From positions 1 through 64,000 of the forward strand of contig CAJJDN010000097.1 of NCBI GenBank assembly GCA_905182985.1: a stretch of 64,000 nucleotides of DNA, given 5' to 3'. Positions 37,908 through 50,007 of this stretch are shown here, in pieces; position 1 is the first letter of the stretch; each line of letters opens with the position of its first letter. The DNA is from Paramecium sonneborni (Eukaryota; Ciliophora; Oligohymenophorea; Peniculida; Parameciidae). Made by a program: the position numbers and the translations under genes. The notes beneath the pieces were generated by a model. The model saw nothing but the letters and a program-made list of their open reading frames with translations. It searched no databases and was not told the origin of the DNA.

Positions 37908-39086
37908 TCATTGACCACTAGGATTTTATAATGTTGGTTCAACATTAGATTATTATTCAGTATTTTGAACTGCAATTGGATATAATTATTAAGATTTCGA
38001 TTATTATCGTTGAGCTTATGGATCATATATAACAGATTTTGCTCTTGGCTAATTACCTTGAGCTTAAAGTGCACTTTATCTGGTAAGCTCAACACTTATC
38101 CTTTATTCTAATGATTTAATTAAATCATCTTTCTATAATATTATAGTATTAAGCTTATTGTTTTCACTTTCTAAGATTTTGTATTCATGCATAAGTCTAT
38201 TCCATTCCTCTATTGAAGGAAATGTAGATTTCTATTATCTTTATACAGGTATTAAATTTACTTACTATCTTCTTAATTCTTAAAGCAAACACTAAAATAA
38301 ACTCAGTATTTACATCTCTTTCATATTCTACATTCCTAATTCTATCAATTAGTTCCGGATATTCTTAAATTATTGTAGAAGGTGGTTAACCAATAATTTA
38401 TTGAGGCACACCTATCAGTTATGGTATTGTAGATTATTAAATTATTGGCTTATTCTCTGAGTAATGCAATTTTATTTCTAACTCTGTTATTTTTTATTTT
38501 CTAATCTATAGTTCTGATTTTAGACTATCAATTTCAGTTTTGAAAAACTTAATTTTATTTTTCTTTTTTTTTAATTACTTTTCTAATCTTTCTAATTCAT
38601 TTTAATTATAAAATAGTTGTTATTATTATGAATAAGGATTACTATTTCCTTATATTGTTTATTATAATTCAGATATCTACTATCTAACATCTGTTAATTA
38701 TTTCTATTAATCATCTTAATATCTTTTTTATATGAGTGAATCTATTTATGATTACATTTTTAATTCGAGTTCTTTTAATTCATTTTTATGACACGTATTC
38801 AAATCAATAATCTTTCTTTAATATTCATCTTGATTGGTTAAAATTGCTAATTAGTATTTACTATTAATGTACGTTTTATCACTATTGATTTGTTTACTTA
38901 GGGATTCAAACTGAATGATGAAGTTATTACATTATTTTATTAAATCTGCTCATTTGTTAATTCTCTAATATCAGCTTTCTTAGCTGAATTAGTTGATGGA
39001 TAATCAATTCTTGAGGAATTTATTGTTGGATTAAATGTTGGAATAAAAGGATTAGGTACGTAAGTTTAATAAAATTGTTAGCTCAT
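37908..39086 (-). CDS. coiled-coil protein
   Basis: Starts at ATG 39084-39086 (MSQQFYQTYVPNPFIP) with a Pro/Asn-rich, probably unfolded N-terminus. A 20-nt intron (GTA...CAG) follows. Then comes a coiled coil of about 200 residues rich in Leu, Glu, Gln and Lys. The C-terminal tail is Gln/Ser/Pro-rich and ends at TGA 37908-37910. At least one more intron is needed, as the total length is not a multiple of three after the first. Convergent with the kinesin gene, 80 bp apart. Cytoskeletal role is inference. Confidence 0.68.
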
Positions 39087-39134
39087 CAATTTTCAACGGT
39101 TTTATAAATAATTATTAAGAATATTAAAATCAAT

Positions 39135-40259
39135 TCAGTCAAACATAATGTAATCGATTTATTGTTTATTTATTTCAACATCTATCCAAAATTTATTTTC
39201 GAGTTAAATTCCAACATTTAATTTTTCTTCATTAGATATTAATTCTTAATCATAAAATAGTTGATAATGATTATTCGCATTTTTTGGAATCATATAAAAA
39301 CCATTGCAGTCATGATAAAGATCTGCATCTATACCTGGTATTTGACTACTTAAATCTATACTTGAATTCTTAAGATAAAATTCATAATCGTTTTCTAAAT
39401 TAACTAATTAAAATTTAATATATCCAAATCCTTTTATTTTAATTGTTTCTTAGGTAGTCTTCTATATATTTTGATTATAACTAGATAATTATTATCTACT
39501 TATATTTTTTGTGTTGGTTTCAATTACTTTAAGTTCATAAAATTTATTAAAGATCAACAACATTTCTTATTATAAATAAATTTTAGATTAACTTAAACTA
39601 GATATTACAATATATGGACCATTTTCTACTAATAATTTCAATTAATGTTTAGCTTTATCATAATTTAAGGTAAATAGGGCTTTTTCGTTTTCTATCTTAA
39701 GTTTCTAAATGAAATGTTCTTATTTTTGAAATTATTTTAAAAAATTCTCTATCAAATATTTATGTTAAATAATCATCTTATATTCATTTCTTTTAAATGA
39801 TTCAAAAATTAGAAATTCAATAATAATGCCTATTTAATTAATTTTTGGATGATTTAAAGTAAATTGCAATTTAGTTTTAATATGATTTCCATCTAGAAAA
39901 AATTAATTATTTAGGTTTATTATATCTTTATCACAATTTATTGATTTGTAATTGGATTTTACAAAGTTTTCTAATTCTTAAATTTGAATATTTATTGAAC
40001 TTTAATGATCGACAACATCTTTGTCGAGTTTAAAAAAGGACATTAGACCTGATTTTTTTTTTAAAATTTGTTGCAATTCGCACAGCTAATCATAAATCTA
40101 ATGCAGATTTATTTAAACTTCATTTTCAAAAAATTTAAGTTATAATTTCTTATTGTGTTCTAATTCATCATAAATTGTTCCAATAGTATTAACTAAATAG
40201 TTAAGAGTTTTTGAATCAAAATTACTCATCGTTAACAAATTTTCTATATTTTTTTTCAT
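39135..40259 (-). CDS. orphan protein, intronless
   Basis: 374 residues with a single uninterrupted frame from ATG 40257-40259 to TGA 39135-39137. The first 130 residues are helical. The C-terminal two thirds have alternating hydrophobic patterns suggesting beta structure (GFGYIKFQLVNLE, NGFYMIPKNAN, KFWIDVEINK). No signal peptide or membrane segment. I do not recognise it. Confidence 0.72.
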
Positions 40260-40430
40260 AATTTTTCCTTTTTCGAAAATCATAATATTAAATTTATTAC
40301 TAAATCATTAAATAGTTAAGGAGGATTAATTCATTAGAATTGAATTAAGATTTTATTGAACTTGATGGATATTTTCCATATAATTTTAATGGTATTTATA
40401 TTAAATGTTAATAAAATGTATGTAATTTTA

Positions 40431-41004
40431 TCATGAATTACTACTATTAAATTGTTCTCTACTGCAAGCAATAAAAATGTATGAAATTATCCAAATAATG
40501 AGTATCAAATAAGTGACAATCAAATATCCTAAAACGAAATTTCTAAGGTGATCGCATTCTTCATTTTGGAGATAAGCATACTAGTAGTGAAGTTATTAAT
40601 TTTTTACAGTCAATCCAATAAGAATAACTATGCTGAAAAACAGTTCTAATTAATCTGCTACATCAAACAATTAATTTTTCCATTAATTCTTAGTCTTATA
40701 TTGAATCGGTAATTCGATAAATCTAACATTATTATCTATCTAATACAATTTGTAAGCAACAATAACAAATAATACAATCTCTGTGTAAAGTGTCCATGAA
40801 TCTATTAACTGGCACTCAGTATCATCTCTTAATTAAAACAAAAAACTTATTACTATAATGTCTAAAAATAAGAAATAGCAATCCCCAAATGAAGTTGTAA
40901 ATTATGGCAAATACTGTGGAAATCAGGGATTTGCTTATCTCTTCAGAATTTCTATTGTGATTAGTAAGATCGTAAATTTCTACTTCTTCTTGCTGTTAAT
41001 TCAT
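40431..41004 (-). CDS. multi-pass membrane protein, unknown
   Basis: About 184 residues from ATG 41002-41004, assuming a 19-nt intron. Four hydrophobic segments are visible: IYNFIWGLLFLIF, TEIVLFVIVAYKLY, FFSIVILIGL and LIVTYLILIIWIISYIFIAC. A Cys sits in the first loop (DDTECQLIDSW) and another in the third (NEECDH). Topology resembles small four-helix ciliate membrane proteins; no transporter motif is seen. Confidence 0.65.
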
Positions 41005-41147
41005 TTAATAAAATGAAAATATAATTGTTTATAGTTAATTTTTATTAAATTATGAGATAATATATTTTTAATAAAACTGAAATCAAGTTTACGAGAACTA
41101 AAAATATTTAGAAAATGTATCAAAAGAATATTTTAAATTTTTAATTT

Positions 41148-41865
41148 TCATAATAAATCAACTTCATATTCTTAATTTTATTATTATTCTTTTTCAATTT
41201 TTTCTTTTTACATTTTAATTTCATTTTTCTTCTTTTCTAATAGTTCTCTTTTTCTTTAAATCTCATCTTAAGTACTTTTTCTTTAAATTTGAAAAGCATC
41301 ATCTTATTAATTGTTTGATTCCTAAAAGATATGATAATTGTTACATTAGCTTATTAAATTTTATACTACTCTAAAGTTTTTTTATTTTCTTCTTCTTTTC
41401 TTTTTCGTATTTCTTCTCTTTGCTTAATTAATCTGTTTTTTCTTTCTTCTATACTTTCACCTTTTTAAACATTATTAACTTCTACAGATTTTTGAGAAAT
41501 TAAATTGGCTATAACTGATTTTTTAACATTCTTATCATCCTCTGCTACATCCATTTCAAATTAAATCACTGAATCTGCTTATTATATAACAGGTTAAGCT
41601 TAGGTTCCTTAGATTGATGGTAAAACAGGTTTATTGGGTAGTTTATCCAATTTTTTTGATTATAAAACAGGAATCTCTTATTTTTACTCTTACTCTACTT
41701 ATTTAGGTTAAGGATTATTGTTATTTTGAGCTTTATAAAATTCAGCCATTGAAGGAGCATACTATTCTTAGTTTTAAGGATTTTATTATCGAAATTCCTA
41801 ATTAAAATATGAATTTTTACTGATTTTAATAATGGAGTAGGAGTTCCATCTGAATTTAGATTAAC

Positions 41866-41915
<50 letters not shown>

Positions 41916-42803
41916 GTTGTTATTATTATTATTATAATAGTAATTTTTATTCTTATTCAAAAGTGAGTGCTTGTTGTTCTTAAGCTTCTCTTGCTTTTTT
42001 TAATTCTAAAACCTTTTGCTATAAATCCTCTTTTGTTTTTTTTAATCCTTATCTTAAAATAAATTAAATGTATACTAAAATTCAATTAAACTTTGTCTCA
42101 TAACTTCTTGTAGTTATCTGTCCTCTTCTGTTAACATTTTCTTTTTTTCTTCTTCAACTGCTAATGACATCTATAATGCATGTTCTAATTCAGCTTTTTC
42201 TGCTTCTATTTAAAGTAATTTAATATTGGCATCATTTTAAGGATTCACAACTTAATCTTTTTAAACACTAATATTATAAATAGATTAAATACTTTTTCTG
42301 ATCTTACTTCTTAATTTCTTATAATGCTTCTAATTCTAATTCTTTATTTCTTTTAATCATTTATGTTTTGAAAACCATAAAATTATCTATCGTTAAAAGT
42401 TTTTCAAATAATTGTTTATCTTTTGGCTACTTTAGTCCCTTTTCTACTTATTCAGAGAACTATTCTTCTGTTACACCCAATTCAATCATCATATTATCAA
42501 TTAGATTGGCCATTAACTTTTTATATTTTTTGAATAAAGCTTAATATTCTAACTTATTCTCTTCTTCATCATCAAAAACAATGCAATTTTAATCAATAAA
42601 TTCTGAAATAGTAATATTCCAGATTGGGGATATCAAGTATTAAAGAATAGAAGCATAAATCCAATTCTACAGATAATATAATTATAATAAACTTCTTCTT
42701 CTATCTACTTTTTAGATTTTTATTATTAAACAACCACTTATGTTTGATTAACTTATTTTTCTGGTTCTTTTTTTTTTCCAAAGAAATAATCGAAAAATCC
42801 CAT
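41148..42803 (-). CDS. CFAP36: CFAP36-like BART-domain ciliary protein
   Basis: About 511 residues from ATG 42801-42803; introns of 26, 25, 23, 23 and 23 nt restore one frame. After a short N-terminus (MGFFDYFFGKKKEPEKQ) comes the BART-like domain at about residues 30-150. Its hallmarks are SEFIDQNCIVFDDEEENK, LGVTEEQFSE and FMVFKTQMIKRN. Two ubiquitin-interacting-motif-like helices follow (EHALQMSLAVEEE and QEVMRQSLIEF). Next are a coiled coil, a polyglutamine tract coded almost wholly by TAA, and a C-terminal ESIEERKNRLIKQREEI segment like the conserved end of CFAP36. BART domains bind ARL-type GTPases; CFAP36 is ciliary. The UIM reading is tentative. Confidence 0.82.
41866..41936 (-). repeat. 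TTA microsatellite coding polyglutamine by TAA
   Basis: About 16 uninterrupted TTA units at 41866-41914 and a second short run, read on the minus strand as TAA codons, that is Gln, inside the CFAP36-like gene. Frame is fixed by flanking exons joined through 23-nt introns. Confidence 0.8.
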
Positions 42804-42871
42804 TAAATTTAATACTTAATTCTTTATATGATAATTAAAAATTTAGATCTGAAAAAAATTATATCTCAAAA

Positions 42872-43390
42872 ATGAAATAGGAAGAATTATTTTTATATTA
42901 AAATAGCTTCTTATTTATAAAAGGTATCTTAAGTATGTAATTTTGATTTTTATTATATTCCCAAAATAAATAAAATTATATAATTATAATCTCTAAAGTT
43001 GTTAAATAATTTAGTCCCAAATGTATAAAAGAAACAAAACCCTATAGCTTCATCTACAGATATAAATATACTTCAGTACATTTTAGATCAAGTTTAGCCA
43101 GTAGTGATTATACACAATAGTGAAGATCGTTAAGGAAGTAAACTTTATATTAATTATGATAGAAGTTATTTAAAAAAAGAACAATAATGTACTTAGAATT
43201 AATGAAGATCAAGCAGAATAATAGTTAATTGATAATAGAAAAAATCTTAAAAAAATTATTAGAGGAATAATTGCTAATATTAATATAATTTTTTAAGGGT
43301 TTATTTTAACCAATTTAATCTTTGATAATTTTAGATTATAAATGAATAAATAAAGCATAAAATGTATGTATGATTAATAATTTATACTAT
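42872..43390 (+). CDS. small gene, unknown, 3' end unresolved
   Basis: A start ATG at 42872-42874 opens a short exon (MKQEELFLYQNS). After a spacer that must be intronic comes a good coding stretch at about 43025-43135 (ASSTDINILQYILDQVQPVVIIH). It is joined by a clear 25-nt intron (GTAAACTT...TAG, near 43139-43163) to a third one (RINEDQAEQQLIDN). The first junction needs an unusually long intron, and the stop is uncertain because the frame stays open towards the convergent MPDU1-like gene. No family recognised. Confidence 0.4.
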
Positions 43391-43394
43391 AAAC

Positions 43395-44260
43395 TCAATC
43401 TGTCTTTCCTTTTTTTGAATTCCAATATGTTATCATTTAAAACACTAGAGTAAAGTTCAGAGTTACACCGATGATATTTAAAAGCTAAATAATATATTTA
43501 ATATTTTATTACTATCAACATTCCATCTGTTGAACTAACCAAAATTGTGAAGCATCTTGCAGCTGCACCTGCAAATTATAAAAATACTGTTATAAATGCA
43601 AGTTATCCAGTGTCTTTATTTCTAAAGTTTGACCATATTTATGGTAGTCTAGCAAACATTACTAAAAATATAATCACTTCACAAATTTACTCAAACAAAT
43701 ATTAATGATTATTGCTAAGTTAAATACACTATTAGGAACCATTCCTGTAAAAAATGGGAAGTTTACACCAATAAATATGGCAGTCCTAACATAAAATTAT
43801 CTGAGGGTGAATGATTTTTCATATATCTTATAAAGAGCAACAATAATCACAGTTTAAATTAATATAGCTACATTCTCAGCATAAAGTTTCCAAGGATTTT
43901 ATTTATGCATATTATAAGCAATAGAAAATGAATAAACAAAGAGCTATTATTAAATATATTCATTACTTCAAAGAATATTGAATCAAATGACAATCCTGTG
44001 ACTTTAGATTTTTAGATAATCTTAAAAATCTAAGGTGCTTTTAAAATGACTGATAAAGCTACAATTGAATAGCTAATAATTTCAGACAAAGTCTTTTTTA
44101 TGCATTCAATATGTAAGAAATCTTTTTAGATGATCAATCTATCATAGCATTCTTCCGAAAAAACAAAAAATACAGTTTACTCATTCTTTTCTGTACTTTT
44201 AGTTTAGCAGGTGCAAAGTAATGATGTATACAAAATCAACAAGACTGCTAAGTATTTCAT
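43395..44260 (-). CDS. MPDU1: MPDU1-like PQ-loop membrane protein
   Basis: About 261 residues from ATG 44258-44260; introns of 23, 29 and 28 nt restore the frame to TGA 43395-43397. It opens with a signal-like segment (MKYLAVLLILYTSLLC). The first PQ-loop repeat has IKKTLSEIISYSIVA then LKAPQIFKIIQKSKVTGLS. The second has ARLPQIWSNFRNKDTGQLA followed by FAGAAARCFTILV. The spacing, the two Pro-Gln loops and the T-G-L/Q-S/A ends match mannose-P-dolichol utilization defect 1. MPDU1 supports use of dolichol-linked sugars in the ER for N-glycosylation and GPI synthesis. The C-terminus is lysine-rich (SKKGKTD). Confidence 0.87.
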
Positions 44261-44800
44261 AAATTAAATTTATTTATTGGGTAATCATACTCTTAATTAA
44301 AACCATTTTTTGATAAATATTTGTCAATTTATAATTGGTTCATATAAATATTTGTTATTTTTAATTATTTTTTTTATTTATATGCTTTGAATGTTCATTA
44401 TAATTAACAAAAATGCAAAAATAATCTTATATAATAAATAAATTATATTTTACTTTGAATTACTAATAGAATTGATTTATATAAGCAATTAATTATTTTT
44501 TATTCAATTAATTTATAAATAAAAAAATAAATCTTAAATAAGAACTTTTATGTTTAAAAGAAATAGCTAAAAAAAGTTGATTCAAATCAATTAAATGATA
44601 AAATTTTAATTAAAAATGGCAAATTGGCAGAGATTAAATTTATAAAATATAAATTTTATATTTTATGAATTACATTATAAATTATGTGATGATTAAAATA
44701 TTACTTTATTAAATAAACATTTGGACAATTTAAATAATTTTAATTCGAGATTAAAATTGTAATAAATATATAAAATAAGTAAAAATTATAAAATTGCTAG
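44261..44800. other. AT-rich spacer
   Basis: Very AT-rich, with many short A and T runs. I see no supported gene on either strand. Confidence 0.5.
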
Positions 44801-45470
44801 AGCATTGTTATTTTATCTCCTTAACCCATCATAAAGATGCTCATAATAGAAGTTGTTACATTAATTAGGAGAGGAATTATTATAATAATTAAAATTTGGA
44901 TATATTGATTGGTATTTTTATTCTAAAGAAATAATATTATTTATTTAGAATAGAGATTTTTGAAGCTAATCAGATATTGGAGAATATTAGGATCATTTAT
45001 AATTTGTCTTAAAGGATTAATTATCAGAAGAATGAAAATTTGAAATTAGAAGAAATATCAATATATTTTTAAAAATATAGCAGATTCTTTATAATAATGA
45101 GATGATGATTAAGTTTCTAATTTTAGTTTGAATTTTTAATAAATTAAAACATAGAAATAAAAACTGTTATATAAAATATTGTAAAAAAATCTAATGACAT
45201 AAAACAAACACCACTAAACGAAAAATATGAGAATCAAGATGAACTAGATAATTATTAAATGAACTTATTAATAGGATATATAGTAGAGAATTTTAAATAT
45301 TATAAAAACTATTATATAAAATCACGATCTAGATGCTGTTGCTCTAAATATCTTATATTTAAACTATAAGTGGTGGTTATTGGAAAAAAAACTAGTAAAA
45401 TATGAGGATCCATAATATAATGAATAAAATTTAGACAAATGATAAGAATTTAAAAGAAATTAGAAGGAAA
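44800..45470 (+). pseudogene. broken coding remnant, unknown
   Basis: Forward stretches with protein-like composition follow each other in shifting phases. One is around 44860-44965 (GYIDWYFYSKEII). A second is around 44955-45105 (EANQILENIRIIYNLSQ). A third is around 45170-45410 with a Cys cluster (SRSRCCCSKYLIF). Frame changes between them are not explained by GTA...TAG introns. Family unknown. From 45470 to 45755 only AT-rich spacer is seen. Confidence 0.35.
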
Positions 45471-45755
45471 ATGTTAAAAGTGAACATTATATTTTAAAAT
45501 ATTTAATATTGTTTTGTTTTCAATATTTATTAAAAGGGACATATTTAATAATAAATCATTTTTAATTATTGATATGAATTAGACTATATATATTATTTAA
45601 CAAGTATTTGTTTAAGTAAATATGTAAAAATAATATATAAGGATGATTGTTAATAAATAAATTGTTAACTTTTAAGAATATTTATTAGAGTAGATATGTG
45701 AAGTTAAATAATTTTAAATAACTAATATATAATATGTAATTATTATTATATTATT

Positions 45756-46411
45756 TCATTTTTATAATGGCAATTCTTATTTATCTATCTTGACATCTCC
45801 ATCTAATGTATAAATGAAAACTTATATTTTTTCTTTTTTAAATTCTAAGATCAAAAATGATGGTATTGAACTTAATAATAAAGATATACCAATTACGTTT
45901 AAAGTCCATTGAATCCTCCTGTTGCAGATCCTGGATTGATTATATATTTCTTTTCTACTGCTGTAACTTTAGCAACACCTGTATGTCCTGTAATAAGTAC
46001 ATCACCTTCCATTTCTTTTAAAAATGTATATTAAGATTCTTCATCACCATGAGGGACAAGCTATATATATATATATTAATTATTTCTACTTAATGTCCAT
46101 GCACTAATACTAATTTCCATGATCCAATTTATACCACTTTAGTCTCAGGCATATCTTTTACTTCATCAAAATCTCCTTTCACAAAATGTGTATTTCCTGA
46201 GAGTGTTTTAAGCCAATCTTAAGTTTCTCTATTTCCAACATTTCCTGTACAAAATACGTATTACACTTTATTTGGTACTAATAGGTCTTTAAATTAAGGT
46301 GGCAAATCAGCAGCTCTTTAAGGAATGTTAAAATCACCAATTACTAATCCAAGCTTAAATATTTCTTAGATCAAATACTTCTCCAAATTCCTCATCATAA
46401 TACTCAGACAT
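45756..46411 (-). CDS. VPS29: VPS29 retromer subunit
   Basis: 191 residues from ATG 46409-46411; introns of 25, 29 (46061-46089) and 26 nt give an exact frame, and the length is close to the usual ~182. Metallophosphoesterase-fold landmarks in order: LVIGDFNIPQR, LLVPNKVQYVFCTGNVGN, VKGDFDE, LVHGHQLVPHGD, LITGHTGV, YIINPGSATGGFNG and IPSFLILEF. VPS29 is the scaffold subunit of retromer, recycling receptors from endosomes. The first box has Asn where most homologues have His (GD-x-HIP), one of the metal-site ligands, consistent with a non-catalytic scaffold role. Confidence 0.93.
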
Positions 46412-46688
46412 TTATTGGCAATGTTATTTATATTAAAATATTATATAATTATTATTTGTTTCTAAATTCACTATATTTCCTCTTTGTTATTTTTACTTAA
46501 GTATTTCTCTTCTTTCTAAATTATTTTGTAGAATTAATATCTAATTATTTTATTATTTATTTTATTATAGATTCATTTAAATGTTATTTTTATTTGTTTA
46601 TATGCTCTATTTCTTTGAAATAGAAAGCATATTTCAAAAATAAAACTTAGATGTAATTTATTTAGAATTTTTTAATATTATTATAAAA

Positions 46689-48685
46689 ATGAGACCAAAA
46701 TATTAGTAAACTTAGAATGATAGTAACACTCAAGTTAGAATTAATATTAAACATGATTCACCAATTCGAATTGAAGTGTTAAAATAGACAGGAGAGAAGG
46801 TTGGAGAAAATGAAAAGATTGGAGTTTACGTATTTTAAAATCAGAATAAATCGATAATGGCTTCATCAGAAGGATTTATTGCTTGGGCATAAGATTAAAA
46901 AGTATTTGAAATACCTGCCACTGAACAGTATTTCACAATAGGAATTATTTATAAAAATAAAAGCGAAATGCCTAATCAAGTATGAAAAATATAATTAATT
47001 CAAAGCAAGAGGACTAAGAAAATAGTGTAGCTTCAACTTAACAAAATTATACTAAATTGAATTTTTCTTAACTCTCAATTAAGAATTGTTAAGGAAATAT
47101 TTAAATCTTAAAATGGAGAGTTAATGTAGGAGATTATATATCACCAATGATGATTTTAGGAATTTGTGTAGAAGAAAATCAAGAAGATGCAATAGATTTG
47201 AAATCAAAAGTAAAAGGTCGAATCATATCATTGGCTAAAACTAAAACAATTTTATTAAGATGTGATACATTATTAGTAATTGATGACACATAGACTTGTA
47301 ACCATTTGAAAATAGAGAATAATTATTGTCTTATTTGCAATGAGAAAGTGATTAGAAATGCAGAAACATTAGATCTTAATTATTCGGATGACATTTCTAA
47401 AAAGATTTCAAAAGAAATAGTTCTTGACATTTTAAAAAAAAGAAAACTTATAATGGTTCTTGATTTAGATTAAACTATTTTACATGCTATAAAAGTTACA
47501 ACAAGTTTTAATAAATATGATTTTTGTGAAAAATAAAATAAAATGATATAAGCAGATAGTGAAGGATAATTTAATGGATTTCAATAATTGGGATTTAATA
47601 TTAAAGAACATTTTTTAGAAATGTCTTGTGATTAATAGAGCAAATTTATTATTAAATTAAGACCCTATTTTGAATAGTTTTTCTTAACATTAATACCACT
47701 TTTTGATATTTTCATTTATACTAAAGCAAGTAAATCATATGCAGATTTTATCTTAAATTTTATTTCAAATAGATTAAATGAAATAATTCCTGAACATAAA
47801 CCTTTTTTTCCTCCACAAAGAGTTCTATCACGTGAAGATACTATTTGTTCAAATAGTAAATCATTAAATAGATTATTTCATCCAGGAATAGCTACTAATT
47901 TATTAGTAATTTTAGATGATAATGCTGGAATGTGGAATTAGTTTAAAGAAAATCTTATTCATACTAAACCTTTTGTTTACTTTAATGAACATAGTTCAAC
48001 TAAAGATGGATAAGGGATTGCAACAGATATAGAAAAAGAAGTATAAATTTATAATAAAAATGATTTCTGGTTATATATAATCACATAAAAATTAAAGGAA
48101 ATATCTGACAAGTTTTGGAGTCATATTAAATTAGCTTAAGATGATCCTAATTTTGTAGTTGAATTTGAATAATAAGTATGTAAATCAAAAAAAATTAAAA
48201 CTGAAATTATTGAAGAAATAAATGGTAAAATGGAAGAAAGAACATTGTTAGATTTAATCATAAATAGAAAAATAAGTGCTCCAACATTATATTCAGAAAT
48301 TAGAAGATCAGTTCTTAGTGGAGTGACATTATTTTTTGCTATATCTGAAGCACATGAAGAAAATATTAAAAGAGGATTAGAATAATCAAAAGATAAAGCT
48401 GTATATTTAGGTGCTAAAGTTTATAGAGAATTTAAAGAAGATCTTTTTGTTGGACAGGAAAATAGTTATGTAATTACTGTTGGAAGAAGGAAAATTAGAA
48501 GTATTATGATTGCTTAAGAAAAAAGCATTCCTATTATACATTATAAATGGATTGAAGATTGTGATAATTATTTATATAGAGCAGATTATAAATTATACAT
48601 TGAAAAAGATGATGGAAATAATTAAAATTTATCAGAAGATAATTAAAGAGATTATGTATTAAAGTGTTAATTAATGAAAATATGA
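46689..48685 (+). CDS. FCP1: FCP1-type RNA polymerase II CTD phosphatase
   Basis: 656 residues with one 26-nt intron at 46980-47005. An N-terminal biotinyl/lipoyl-like fold (WRVNVGDYISPMMILGICV ... KGRIISLA, residues about 125-185) leads to a Cys/His segment (CNHLKIENNYCLIC). The FCPH phosphatase domain has the catalytic MVLDLDQTILHA (residues about 247-258) and FIIKLRPYFEQF. It continues with FDIFIYTKAS and LVILDDNAGMW. A C-terminal BRCT domain (SGVTLFFAIS ... LGAKVYREF ... PIIHYKWIEDC) completes the FCP1 architecture. FCP1 dephosphorylates the Pol II C-terminal domain in the nucleus. The Gln inside the DxDxT box is coded by TAA. Confidence 0.9.
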
Positions 48686-48987
48686 TGCATAAATTATTTG
48701 TTGAAATTAATTTTAATAAAATAAATAAACTATATATTAATAATATTCATCAAAAAACTCTATTTATAAATAAGATCTATCTAATAAAACATTCTAAATA
48801 TATTTAATTACTCTTTTATGTAAAATAAGTATCTTCTTTAGTCAAAGAATTAGATAGATAGAGGAATTCTTAATTAAAATAAGAAAGAGATAAAGTTAAA
48901 TAAAAAGCGTTTGTTTCAGAAATACTAGATGAATTGAAGCTTTAACAATATGGAGGTAGGTTATAATATTCTAACATAATTACATGA
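48685..48987 (+). CDS. possible small helical protein
   Basis: 100-codon frame from ATG 48685-48687, sharing a base with the FCP1 stop, to TGA 48985-48987. The first half is AT-driven (Ile, Asn, Lys, Tyr) and unconvincing. The second half (VSSLVKELDRQRNSQLKQE ... SEILDELKL) looks like a real coiled coil. The true start may be internal, or this may be an unspliced exon of something larger. Confidence 0.35.
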
Positions 48988-49461
48988 AAATTTGATTGAA
49001 TTACAATACCAAAATATATGAACCTTTAGATGTAACAAATTTTATAAAATAAAAATGATATTAGTACTAAAAACAATTGTTATTATAGAACTAAAAAAAG
49101 TATAATAATAATTGTCATTATATTAATAAAGGAGGAGATTTTATTTAAATACATAAATATATAAATATTTATGTATTATATATAAGTATTTAAATATACA
49201 ATATAATCTAAAATATTCAATGTATTAGAAAAATAATGAAAGTATATGAAAGTATAATTTCAAAATACTTATATTATATTCTTGAGTAAGGATTATTATA
49301 AGGTCAAGTTGGATATAACAAATGATACTAATAATCTAAATAAATATTATAATTTGAAAAAACTGTTTAAGAAGTAAACCTAAGGTTGTAAAAGTATAAA
49401 GTATACAACAAGGAAGTTGTTAAGGATTTAGATTTGATAATATTTTAAATAATTTTAGTAA
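48988..49461. other. AT-rich spacer with palindrome
   Basis: No supported gene. A perfect 12-base inverted repeat with a 4-base loop lies at 49149-49176 in a run of ATA/TAT sequence. Confidence 0.55.
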
Positions 49462-49872
49462 TCATAAAACATTCCATGTTCCTTTCTATGCTTTGGCTAA
49501 TACTTTATGAGCCTATCTTCTTATATCAGAATCTGAATCCCTATTGAATTTTTCTAGTGCATCCATAACTTCAATTTACAATCTATTAGGAGAACCATCG
49601 CAAATAATATGAAGAATTCTAGCTCTAATTCTAGAATCAGGATCATCTACTAATTGAAAGATTCTAGTCCAAAATTCCGGTACATCTTCTTAAACTTTGC
49701 ATGGACATAGTTAAGAAGTAGCTGCTAATCTTATATCATTATCTTCATTTGTTGTATAAGCTAATATTTCATAAACATCCTCTGTTATCTTGATTCTTTA
49801 AAGAGCATCTTTTTTAGTTTAATGATCTGATTAAATATTCTTGCACTTATTCGATTTACCCTTTTATTTCAT
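49462..49872 (-). CDS. small HEAT-repeat protein
   Basis: 136 residues, one frame without introns from ATG 49870-49872 to TGA 49462-49464. After a basic N-terminus it contains three HEAT-like helical pairs with the typical D-x-D-x-x-(V/I)-R pattern: EDNDIRLAATSQLCPC, DDPDSRIRARILHIICD and SDSDIRRQAHKVLAKA. Such proteins are protein-protein adaptors; no partner is evident. The 5' two thirds of this gene occur again at 50768-51038, cut by the N at 50767, as part of the larger duplication. Confidence 0.8.
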
Positions 49873-50007
49873 TTAATTAATAAAATATTTAAAAGCTTAT
49901 TTTATATAAATAAAAAATAATTCTTTACTAAAATTAAGATTTAGTAATTTTTAACAGAATTATTAAATATTATTTGATTCATAAATGATATTATTTAATT
50001 TAATATA

